Shown here one piece after another: positions 1 to 5,808 of a stretch of 6,415 nt of DNA. Below the pieces are notes generated by a model, which was not told where the DNA came from, did no database searches, and saw only the letters and a list, made by a program, of their open reading frames with translations. Origin of the DNA: Planctomycetia bacterium (GTDB lineage Bacteria > Planctomycetota > Planctomycetia > Pirellulales > UBA1268). The position numbers and the translations under genes were made by a program. Every line of letters begins with the position of its first letter. Positions within the stretch are counted from its first letter, which is position 1. Location of the stretch: positions 1-6,415 of the forward strand of contig RGVT01000163.1 of assembly GCA_010027105.1 (NCBI GenBank). The letters are read 5' to 3'.

Positions 1-174
1 CGACCGTAAGCCGGAGACGACGCCGGGACGGCGGCGACGGCGCGACAGCAAGCGCGCAGTGAACGTCCGGCGACGGGGTCTGGGTGGCCCGGAGCCGGCG
101 AGGCACGACAGGCTGAAGCCTGTCCCACATGGATAGGGGGGAGCCCGGAGCCAACGCGGGCCGCATGAAACGCA
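1..174. other. non-coding stretch downstream of fabH
   Basis: This stretch follows the fabH stop codon on the minus strand. I find no protein-coding frame with recognisable content. The minus strand happens to lack stop codons here, and one plus frame is open from the window edge to a TAG at 134-136, but both are arginine/proline-rich and resemble no family I know. The only structured element is the hairpin at 107-124. The next gene must lie outside the window. Confidence 0.55.
107..124. repeat. short perfect hairpin, possible dispersed intergenic repeat
   Basis: The sequence GACAGGCT-GA-AGCCTGTC is a perfect inverted repeat: 8 bp with a 2-nt centre, or 7 bp with a TGAA loop. It is followed by CCCAC. 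It lies about 50 bp beyond the fabH stop. On the minus strand no T tract follows it, so it does not meet the criteria for an intrinsic terminator, although it could protect the mRNA 3' end. From memory, very similar 'CAGGCT..AGCCTGTCC' motifs recur between genes in planctomycete genomes, so it may be one copy of a dispersed repeat. That is recollection and cannot be tested here. Confidence 0.5.
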
Positions 175-1209
175 TCACAGCCTCCACACGGCGCTGCCCC
201 AGGCGAGGCCGCCGCCGAAGCCGCAGATCACGATCGTGCTGCCCGGGCCGACGCGGCCGGCCCGCCAGGCTTCGTCGAGCGCCAGCGGGATCGAGCCGCT
301 GGAGGTGTTGCCGTAGCGGTCGAGGTTCACCATGAACCTCCGCTCGTCGATCCCGAGGGCGGTCCGGGCTCCCTCGATGATCCGCGCGTTGGCCTGGTGG
401 AGGATGAACAGGTCGATCGCCTCGAGCGCCACGCCCGACCGGTCGACCACCTGGAGGATGTTCTCCTCGGCGAGGCGGATCGCCCACTTGAACACGGCCC
501 GGCCGTCCATCTGCATGAACTGCTCGCGGCGTTCCACGCCCGCGACGGTCACGGGGCGGCGCGAGCCGCTCATCGGGCACTGCAGGAGGGTTGCGCCGCG
601 GCCGTCGGAGCCGAGCGCGAAGGCGAGCAGGCCCGACTCACGGCCCGAGGGCTCGGGCTCCACCGGCTCGAGGAGCACCGCTCCGGCGCCGTCGCCGAAC
701 AGCGGCCAGGTCTTGACGTCTTCGGGGTCGACCACACGGGAGTTGGTGTCGGCGCCGAGGACGAGCGGGAGCCGGCTGGAGCCGGCGGCGACGAACTGGG
801 CTGCGGTGACGAGGGCGTAGGCGAAGCCGGCGCAGGCGGCCGTGACGTCCATCGCGGCGGCGTCGAGGCCGAGCTTCTCCTGGACGATGCAGGCCGTCGA
901 GGGGATGCACATGTCGGGCGTGAACGTGCCGAGCACCACGAGATCGACGTCGGCGGCCGGGCGGCCCGCGTGGGCGAGCGCGGCCCGGCCCGCCTCGGCC
1001 GCGAGGTCGCTCGTGGCCATCTCGGGCGGGGCATGCCGCCGCTCGTGGATCCCCGACCGCTCGACGATCCACTGCGGATCGCAGCCGAGCCGGGCGAGAT
1101 CGGCGTTGGTGACCACCTGCGGCGGCACGAAACCGCCCACCCCCGCGAGCCGAAACCCCACGGCCCGGCCGAAGCGGGACGGCCGGGGGGAGGTGAGGAT
1201 CTCGGACAT
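175..1209 (-). CDS. fabH: 3-oxoacyl-[acyl-carrier-protein] synthase III (KAS III)
   Basis: KAS III starts fatty acid synthesis in the cytoplasm by condensing an acyl-CoA primer, usually acetyl-CoA, with malonyl-ACP to give acetoacetyl-ACP. The product is 344 residues, slightly longer than the roughly 320 usual for FabH. Thiolase-fold landmarks appear in order: VVTNADL near 32-38; WIVERSGIHERR at 47-58; the nucleophile in DVTAACAGFAYAL with Cys126; LFGDGAGAVLLEP at 170-182; LFILHQANARII with His271; and NLDRYGNTSSGSIPLAL with Asn301. The ending ICGFGGGLAWGSAVWRL is typical of the family. All three catalytic residues (Cys, His, Asn) are present. I chose the ATG at 1209 because homology begins about 18 residues later (FRLAGVGGFVPPQVVTN). 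The upstream in-frame extension to 1335 is arginine-rich and unlike the family. No clear Shine-Dalgarno sequence precedes this ATG. A GTG inside GRAVGF, about 17 codons in, is an alternative start. The gene follows DUF4340 by 122 bp on the same strand and may have its own promoter. Confidence 0.95.
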   Translation of the reverse strand: MSEILTSPRPSRFGRAVGFRLAGVGGFVPPQVVTNADLARLGCDPQWIVERSGIHERRHAPPEMATSDLAAEAGRAALAHAGRPAADVDLVVLGTFTPDMCIPSTACIVQEKLGLDAAAMDVTAACAGFAYALVTAAQFVAAGSSRLPLVLGADTNSRVVDPEDVKTWPLFGDGAGAVLLEPVEPEPSGRESGLLAFALGSDGRGATLLQCPMSGSRRPVTVAGVERREQFMQMDGRAVFKWAIRLAEENILQVVDRSGVALEAIDLFILHQANARIIEGARTALGIDERRFMVNLDRYGNTSSGSIPLALDEAWRAGRVGPGSTIVICGFGGGLAWGSAVWRL

Positions 1210-1244
1210 GGGGCGGTGCCGGAGCGCGAGGGACGTCGTCGGAA

Positions 1245-1265
1245 ACCGGCGTATCGTACCGGCGT
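1245..1265. repeat. 8-bp direct repeat upstream of fabH
   Basis: ACCGGCGT occurs twice, at 1245-1252 and 1258-1265 on the plus strand, separated by ATCGT, giving a 13-bp period. The spacer with one flanking base is the candidate -10 box of the fabH promoter. Such a layout could be an operator, but two 8-bp copies in G+C-rich DNA could also be chance. Confidence 0.3.
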
Positions 1266-1282
1266 TCCCAAGGGGGCGCGAA
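1253..1282 (-). promoter_or_regulatory. weak candidate sigma70-like promoter for fabH
   Basis: On the minus strand, TACGAT at 1258-1253 resembles a -10 box. TTCGCG at 1282-1277 is a poor -35 match, with an 18-bp spacer. The -10 box would end 43 bp before the fabH ATG. The gap between DUF4340 and fabH is long enough for a promoter, but in such G+C-rich DNA a match of this quality is weak evidence. Confidence 0.22.
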
Positions 1283-1331
1283 GCACGCCGTGTGGAGCCG
1301 TGAGCACGGATGCCACCCCGACACCGTTCGG

Positions 1332-2960
1332 TCACTTGGGCGACGCGGGCTCCTTGGGCTCCTCGGCCTTCTTCTGGATCACGCCGTCGCGGGTGAGGTG
1401 GATCTTCGCGTATTCCCTGTTCGAGACGACGTAATACCAGTCGGCGAAGCGGCCGTTGAGATCCCGCACCCGCTTCTGGGCCGCCTTCACCCTGTCGTCG
1501 TAGTCGTCCTGCCTGCGGCGGTTCTCACGCTCGACACGCCGCTTCTCCTCGAGGGCCGCCTGGGCCTTGGCCTCGGCCTCCTCGGCGGCCTTCAGTTTCT
1601 CGGCGGCATCCCCCTCCGGTTTCTCGTCGTCCTTCGCGGCGGTTTTCCCGTCCTCGGCCTTCTTCGCATCGTCGGCCTTCTGACCCTCCGGCACGTCCGG
1701 GACGGGGTCGAGTTTCGGCTTCTCGAGCAGGCTCTCGTTGAATCGGGCCATCACGAGCAGATACCGGCCCGCGGTCTCGCCTCCCTCGTCGGCCGGCTCC
1801 GCGCCGTCCCCTTTCCTCTCACCACCGGCCACCGTCGTGCCCGCGCCGAACCGGAGCACGTATTCCACGCCGTCCTTCATCCCCACGATCGTCTCGCCGT
1901 CGGTCGAGAGGATGTCGCCCGACTTGAGCGGCAGGAAGCCCCGCTGCTGCATCGATGTCACCGCCTCCTGATCGCCCGTGAAGGCCTCGGCGGCCTTGAG
2001 CTCCGCGCTCAGGCCCGCCGGCTTCCGCGCGACGTCGATGATCGTGAGGTCGCCGAGGGCGTTACGCAGGTCGTTGAGCCTGGTCGACGCGAGCTCCTGC
2101 CCCTCGGCCAGCTTCTCCTCCTTGGGCGTCGTGGATCCCTTGAACGCCTCGAGCTTCACGAGCGACCACTTCGCGTCCTTGTCGTCATACGCCAGTTCCA
2201 GACGGTCCTTCCGTTTCTGCTCCACCATGATCCGGCCACCCGACTCGACCGCCGCGAGGGCGTAGTCGTCGAGCACGAGCCGGCGCACGTCCCACGGCGA
2301 GAGCTTGAGCAGGTCCTTCTCGATCCAGTCGTCGAACCGGGTCGTGAACTTGGAGGTGTCGATCTCGATCCGGTAGACGGGATCCTGCCCCGCCTTCCGC
2401 ACGAACCGGAGCTTCCTGCCCCCTCCGGCGTCGGCCGGCGCCGGCCGCTTGTCCTCCTTGCCGACGACGAGCCGGGCGATCTTCGTGCCGGCCGCGTCGC
2501 GCACCTCGACGAGCTCGCCGATGCCCGTCATGCCCGGCTTGATCTTCTCGGGGTCGGGCTCGATCACGCCGAAGGTCGCGTGGTCGGCCGGCGAGGTGCT
2601 GACGACGTCGAGGGCCTTGAGATCGACCAGTTCCGTGGCGGCGGCGGCGAGGTGCTCCCGGGCGTCGGCGGGGTAGTTCTGATGCGCGGGCAGCACCCAC
2701 ACGCCGCCCGATTGCACCACCTTGAACGGCGCCAGCGTGGCGAGCTCCTCGTCGTACCGCACGATCTCGAGGCTGGCCGCCTTCGCGGCGTCGGAGAGCT
2801 CCGGAAACAGCACCCGCTCCTCGGTGGGCCGCGTTCCCCGGCTCTTGAACCGCGGCTGCACCGCGATCCCGAGCGCGAGCATCCCCGCCCCGCCGAGCAG
2901 GAAGAGCGCGGTCCTCTGCATCACCGGCGACAGTCCGCCCCGCGATTCCGACACGTCCAT
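1332..2960 (-). CDS. DUF4340 domain-containing membrane-anchored protein
   Basis: The product is 542 residues from the ATG at 2960. It has a short cytoplasmic N-terminus, one signal-anchor helix at about 17-34 (TALFLLGGAGMLALGIAV), and a long domain that should lie in the periplasm. Family-like stretches include FGVIEPDPEKI near 130-140 and WIEKDLLKLSPWDVRRLVL at 212-230. A linker rich in K, E, D and A (about 425-465) leads into a predicted coiled coil at about 450-500, then the conserved-looking ending LNGRFADWYYVVSNREYAKI (501-520). I recognise this as the DUF4340 type often encoded beside GldG-like ABC components; its biochemical role is unknown. The start is well supported by a strong ribosome binding site (2969-2977) and the hydrophobic anchor soon after. 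It lies 43 bp after the family-like GldFG stop, consistent with an operon. As sequenced, its frame is also continuous with the upstream GldFG frame, which I attribute to a frameshift in GldFG and not to a designed fusion. Confidence 0.85.
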   Translation of the reverse strand: MDVSESRGGLSPVMQRTALFLLGGAGMLALGIAVQPRFKSRGTRPTEERVLFPELSDAAKAASLEIVRYDEELATLAPFKVVQSGGVWVLPAHQNYPADAREHLAAAATELVDLKALDVVSTSPADHATFGVIEPDPEKIKPGMTGIGELVEVRDAAGTKIARLVVGKEDKRPAPADAGGGRKLRFVRKAGQDPVYRIEIDTSKFTTRFDDWIEKDLLKLSPWDVRRLVLDDYALAAVESGGRIMVEQKRKDRLELAYDDKDAKWSLVKLEAFKGSTTPKEEKLAEGQELASTRLNDLRNALGDLTIIDVARKPAGLSAELKAAEAFTGDQEAVTSMQQRGFLPLKSGDILSTDGETIVGMKDGVEYVLRFGAGTTVAGGERKGDGAEPADEGGETAGRYLLVMARFNESLLEKPKLDPVPDVPEGQKADDAKKAEDGKTAAKDDEKPEGDAAEKLKAAEEAEAKAQAALEEKRRVERENRRRQDDYDDRVKAAQKRVRDLNGRFADWYYVVSNREYAKIHLTRDGVIQKKAEEPKEPASPK

Positions 2961-5723
2961 ACCCTTCACTCCTCTCTGATCACGAGCGGCCCCGTGCCGC
3001 AGGTCACCGCAGCCGCGCCTTCGACACGCCCTCGCGCTCGAGCGCCCGCCGCCGGAAGTAGACGAAAAACGCCACCACCAGCGGCGGCTCGACACCTCCC
3101 GGCGGACCCTCGCGCCGAGCTGCCGCTCGACCGCCTCCACCTCGGCGTCGCGGGTGCGCTTGAGCTGCTCGATCTTCGTGTCGAGCCGCCGCTGCGCCAG
3201 CCGCTGCCGGCTGGCGAGCTGCTGCACGGCCTGCATCGCCGCCTGGGGATCGGCGTCGCCGGAGGTCTCCAGTTCCTTGATCCTCTTCTCGAACTCGCCC
3301 ACCTCCTTCTGCATCGCGGCGTTCGCCTCGCGCTCGGCCTCGTCGAACTCGGCGATGAACTTCTGCCGCTCGGCGTCGGCCTGCTCCCGCGCCTCGGCCA
3401 CGGTGTCCTCGATCCGCTCGAGCGTACGGTGCTTCGGCTTCCGCTTGCGGATGTCGAGGAAGCGGTCGTCGCCGGCCAGGTGGTCGAGGGCGTTGAGGGC
3501 GAAGGTGACGTTGTCGAAGTCGAGCCCGAACACCTCGTCTGGCCGGTTGCGGAGGCCGAAGATCCGGCCGTCGAGGAGGTCGATGTCGGCGACGACGACG
3601 GCCCGGATCGATGCCGGCGCCGCCGGCTTCTCCCCCTCGGCCGCGGCCGGCGGCGCGGCGACCGTGCGCTCGATCGCCACCGCCAGCACCATCGCCTCGC
3701 GACCGGGCTTTTCGAACACCCGCAACTGCCGCATGTCGCCGCGGTTGCCCATCACCTGCTCCACCTCGATCGTGCCCGACCGGACTCCGGTCTGCACGAG
3801 CGGCGTCCAGGTGACGTCGGCCTTCTCGTCCTTGGAGAGCGCGCCCGGGAAGGGAAAGAGCACCTCCTGGAGGCCCGCCGTGATCGGCTGCGCCGGATTG
3901 AAGCCCGTCGTCTTCTCCGTGCCGCCCGAGCCCATGTCGGCATCGACGAACACGAACTCGCTCGGCAGTTCGAGCTTGGGATGCGGGTTGTAGTCCTGCC
4001 AGACGACGAACGGATCGGCCCCCATCTGCCCCATCGCCGGCCGGCCGGAGCCGGAGCGGAGCCGCACGCCGAGCGCCTGCCACAGCAGGCCGATGTCGCC
4101 CTTGGGCTGCCCCTGCGGCGCGAACATCGCCATCGGGCCGCCCGGGCCGCGCCGCGGCTGGGCGGTGCCCGGCACCGACTGCATCAGCACCGGCAGCGGG
4201 TCTTCGAAGATCGCGATCGGCTGGCCGGCCTGCACCGCCGCCACGAGGTTCGCCATCTGCTCCGGGCCCAGCGCCGAGGGCTGCACCGCGAGGAGCACGT
4301 CGTACCTCTCCGTGATCGGCGCCGTGGGATCGACCTGCACCACGTCGTACTGCTTCTCCAGTTCGTCGACGAGCGCCTGGCGGGGCCGCTGCTGGCCGCT
4401 CAGCATGTCGAACCCGCCGAACAGGTCGGCGTCGGTCGTGAGCACGCCCAGCCGCTTCCGCTTCTGCTGCGCGGCGGTCGCGATCGAGCGGATCAGCTCG
4501 TATTCCACCGGCGTGCCCTTGTCGAAGAACGGCACCACCACCTTTTCCAGGCCGCTCGTGAACGCGCAGCCGAGGAAGATCTGCTCGTCGCGATACGTTC
4601 CCCGCACCCGTGAGAGCACGGTCACCGGCTCGATGCCGAACTGCTGGCTCGCCAGCGCCGCCGCCTCGGTCTTGGGCTCGGTGGCGATCACCTCCACGTT
4701 CACCGTGCCGCGGCCGAGCCGCTGGAACTGCCGGAGCATGTTGAGGAGGTTGATCCGCGTCTGGGCGTAGTCCTCTGGAACCGTCGGGCTGACGTAGGCC
4801 TTGATTTCGATCGGCCGGTCGGCCTCCAGGCCCGCGAGCAGCCGGCGGGTGTCGGGAGAGAGGGAGCTGATCCGCTCCGCCGAGAGGTCGGCCCGCACGT
4901 CGAGCGAGCGGAAGAAGAGCACCGCCCCGAGCGCCGCGAGCACGAGGCTGCCCGAGCGGACGGCGTAGTGCAGCCCGATCTGCGGCCCGTCGCGCCGGCC
5001 GGTCCAGTGGCGACGGCCGATCAGCACCATCGCCACGTACAGGCACACCGCCACCACGCCCAGGAAGTAGGCGATCGCGGAGAGCCCCACGACGCCGCGA
5101 CCGAAGTCGGAGAACTGCTCCGCCAGGCTCCAGCCGCGGACCCGCCCGGCGAGCCCCGGCCCCATCACCGCCCCGGCCTGGTCGGCCATCACCAGCGGCG
5201 CGTTGAGGGCCAGTCCGAGGATGAAGGCCACCGTGAGGTTGCTCGTGAGGAAGCTCGCCACCATCCCGATGGCGAGCATCGCCAGGCCGACGAACCAGTA
5301 GCCCAGATAGTTGGCGAGAAACAGGCCGCCGTCGGGGGTTCCCCAGCGGAGCAGGATGATCAGGTTGCAGATGCAGGAGAACACGAGCGCCACGGTGTAG
5401 ATTCCGACCGTGGCCAGGTATTTGCCGAACACCACCTCCCAGTCGCTCGCGGGAATCGTGAGCAGGAGCTCGTCGGTGCCCTGCCGCCGCTCGTCGGCCC
5501 ACACGCTCATCGTGATCGCCGGAATGAAGACCAGCAGGATGAAGGGCAGGTAGCGGTTGAGCTGGTCGAGGTTCGCGAGATTCGAGTTGAAGAACTCGGG
5601 CGGCCAGAAGGCGGCCAGCGACCCCAGCAGCACGAACACGCAGATGAAGACGTAGCCGGTGGGGTTCGAGAAGTAGGAGACGAAGTTCCGCTTGAACACC
5701 GCGTCGAGCACGTGCCATTTCAT
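1332..5723 (-). CDS. continuous frame as sequenced: GldFG joined to DUF4340 (probable frameshift product)
   Basis: Taken literally, the frame that starts at the ATG at 5723 has no stop until 1332, giving 1463 residues: GldFG residues 1-877, a non-homologous linker 878-921 (including RRWWWRFSSTSGGG), then DUF4340 from residue 922. An automated annotator would probably report this single CDS. I list it so a reader can match such a call, but I doubt it is a designed fusion. The linker has poor third-position G/C use. The DUF4340 part has its own strong ribosome binding site and start. The GldG C-terminus is present out of frame. The loss of the last GldG helix would also leave the chain in the periplasm, so the DUF4340 anchor would insert in the wrong orientation. 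Confidence 0.4.
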   Translation of the reverse strand: MKWHVLDAVFKRNFVSYFSNPTGYVFICVFVLLGSLAAFWPPEFFNSNLANLDQLNRYLPFILLVFIPAITMSVWADERRQGTDELLLTIPASDWEVVFGKYLATVGIYTVALVFSCICNLIILLRWGTPDGGLFLANYLGYWFVGLAMLAIGMVASFLTSNLTVAFILGLALNAPLVMADQAGAVMGPGLAGRVRGWSLAEQFSDFGRGVVGLSAIAYFLGVVAVCLYVAMVLIGRRHWTGRRDGPQIGLHYAVRSGSLVLAALGAVLFFRSLDVRADLSAERISSLSPDTRRLLAGLEADRPIEIKAYVSPTVPEDYAQTRINLLNMLRQFQRLGRGTVNVEVIATEPKTEAAALASQQFGIEPVTVLSRVRGTYRDEQIFLGCAFTSGLEKVVVPFFDKGTPVEYELIRSIATAAQQKRKRLGVLTTDADLFGGFDMLSGQQRPRQALVDELEKQYDVVQVDPTAPITERYDVLLAVQPSALGPEQMANLVAAVQAGQPIAIFEDPLPVLMQSVPGTAQPRRGPGGPMAMFAPQGQPKGDIGLLWQALGVRLRSGSGRPAMGQMGADPFVVWQDYNPHPKLELPSEFVFVDADMGSGGTEKTTGFNPAQPITAGLQEVLFPFPGALSKDEKADVTWTPLVQTGVRSGTIEVEQVMGNRGDMRQLRVFEKPGREAMVLAVAIERTVAAPPAAAEGEKPAAPASIRAVVVADIDLLDGRIFGLRNRPDEVFGLDFDNVTFALNALDHLAGDDRFLDIRKRKPKHRTLERIEDTVAEAREQADAERQKFIAEFDEAEREANAAMQKEVGEFEKRIKELETSGDADPQAAMQAVQQLASRQRLAQRRLDTKIEQLKRTRDAEVEAVERQLGARVRREVSSRRWWWRFSSTSGGGRSSARACRRRGCGDLRHGAARDQRGVKGMDVSESRGGLSPVMQRTALFLLGGAGMLALGIAVQPRFKSRGTRPTEERVLFPELSDAAKAASLEIVRYDEELATLAPFKVVQSGGVWVLPAHQNYPADAREHLAAAATELVDLKALDVVSTSPADHATFGVIEPDPEKIKPGMTGIGELVEVRDAAGTKIARLVVGKEDKRPAPADAGGGRKLRFVRKAGQDPVYRIEIDTSKFTTRFDDWIEKDLLKLSPWDVRRLVLDDYALAAVESGGRIMVEQKRKDRLELAYDDKDAKWSLVKLEAFKGSTTPKEEKLAEGQELASTRLNDLRNALGDLTIIDVARKPAGLSAELKAAEAFTGDQEAVTSMQQRGFLPLKSGDILSTDGETIVGMKDGVEYVLRFGAGTTVAGGERKGDGAEPADEGGETAGRYLLVMARFNESLLEKPKLDPVPDVPEGQKADDAKKAEDGKTAAKDDEKPEGDAAEKLKAAEEAEAKAQAALEEKRRVERENRRRQDDYDDRVKAAQKRVRDLNGRFADWYYVVSNREYAKIHLTRDGVIQKKAEEPKEPASPK
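2969..2977 (-). promoter_or_regulatory. ribosome binding site of the DUF4340 gene
   Basis: On the minus strand AGAGAGGAG ends 8 nt before the ATG at 2960. This is the clearest Shine-Dalgarno sequence in the window. It supports separate translation of DUF4340 and argues that the continuous frame from GldFG is accidental. Confidence 0.7.
3004..5723 (-). CDS. GldF-GldG type ABC permease/auxiliary fusion, frameshifted near its 3' end
   Basis: This encodes an ABC-2 type permease fused to a GldG-like periplasmic domain. The ATG at 5723 starts MKWHVLDAVF and follows AAGGGA at a 10-nt spacing. The permease part has about six membrane helices (about 23-40, 59-75, 104-125, 139-160, 163-181, 210-235), with the ABC-2 stretch WADERRQGTDELLLTIPAS near 75-93. 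A seventh helix (about 255-272) leads into the auxiliary domain (ABC_transp_aux type, about 280-745), which contains ADLSAERISSLSPDTRRLL, GTPVEYELIRSIATAA and VVADIDLLDGRIFGLRNRPD. A K/E/R-rich coiled coil follows at about 765-877. After V877 (GTG at 3095-3093) the family-like ending EPPLVVAFFVYF then RRRALEREGVSKARLR and TGA (3006-3004) is read only in the -1 frame. The final helix looks too short, so about ten residues may also be missing. The intact product would be about 900-920 residues. Whether the lesion is real or an assembly error cannot be decided here. The ATPase partner lies 85 bp upstream; the substrate is unknown. Confidence 0.8.
3086..3098 (-). other. reading-frame break / probable 3n+1 nt deletion in GldFG
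   Basis: Upstream of this point the coding frame is that of the coiled coil ending LGARVRREV. Downstream, the frame starting with GAG at 3090 encodes EPPLVVAFFVYFRRRALERE and ends at TGA 3006-3004. In that downstream frame 27 of the 28 sense codons end in G or C. In the continuing upstream frame about a quarter of the codons end in A or T. The shift equals the loss of 3n+1 nucleotides. Confidence 0.7.
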
Positions 5724-5733
5724 GGTTGATCGT

Positions 5734-5739
5734 TCCCTT
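5734..5739 (-). promoter_or_regulatory. ribosome binding site of GldFG
   Basis: AAGGGA on the minus strand lies 10 nt before the ATG at 5723. It supports that start over the in-frame upstream extension, which would begin at 5843 inside the ATPase gene and encode an R/P-rich leader with no permease character. Confidence 0.5.
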
Positions 5740-5773
5740 GTTCCGTCGTCGTTCGGGTGTCTGGCCGCGGGTA

Positions 5774-5793
5774 CCGGCCGCGATCGCGGCCGG
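5774..5793. repeat. 20-bp perfect palindrome between ATPase and permease genes
   Basis: CCGGCCGCGATCGCGGCCGG is self-complementary over all 20 bases. In RNA it can fold as an 8-bp G/C stem with a GATC loop. It sits in the 85-bp spacer, about 15 bp after the ATPase stop and about 50 bp before the GldFG ATG. No T tract follows on the minus strand, so it is not a standard terminator. It could act as an mRNA stability or attenuation element, or as a protein-binding site. Confidence 0.5.
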
Positions 5794-5808
5794 CGGCGTC
5801 GGGTCGGC

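Noticed and set aside
2..136. A plus-strand open frame from the window edge (DRKPETTPGRRRRRR to PVPHG, stop at 134-136) that might be the end of an upstream gene.
   Set aside because: The low-complexity Arg-rich content has no family match, and the frame runs through the hairpin at 107-124. It could only be judged with sequence to the left of the window.
1..166. A minus-strand frame starting at ATG 166 or 130 and running off the left edge.
   Set aside because: Its translation (MWDRLQPVVPRRLRATQTP and onward) is unconvincing, there is no ribosome binding site, and it reads through the hairpin repeat.
1210..1335. A 42-residue N-terminal extension of FabH.
   Set aside because: The residues (MTERCRGGIRAHGSTRR and onward) are arginine-rich, have no FabH counterpart, and would cover the only spacer likely to hold a promoter.
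3065..3069. A run of five T on the coding strand as a site of programmed -1 frameshifting or transcriptional slippage into the family-like tail.
   Set aside because: A shift there would give RRWWWRFFVYFRRR, losing the PPLVVA hydrophobic part. The -1 frame already looks family-like upstream of the run. The codons around it do not form a good X XXY YYZ slippery site.
1290..4613. An 1107-codon open frame on the plus strand.
   Set aside because: It is antisense to DUF4340 and GldFG and is very rich in L, R, H, V and G with no recognisable domain. Long antisense frames arise readily opposite G+C-rich genes with strong third-position bias, and the minus-strand genes are clearly recognisable.
4968..5729. 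A 253-codon plus-strand frame opposite the permease.
   Set aside because: It is H/E/R/P-rich, has no family resemblance, and lies fully antisense to convincing membrane helices of the permease.
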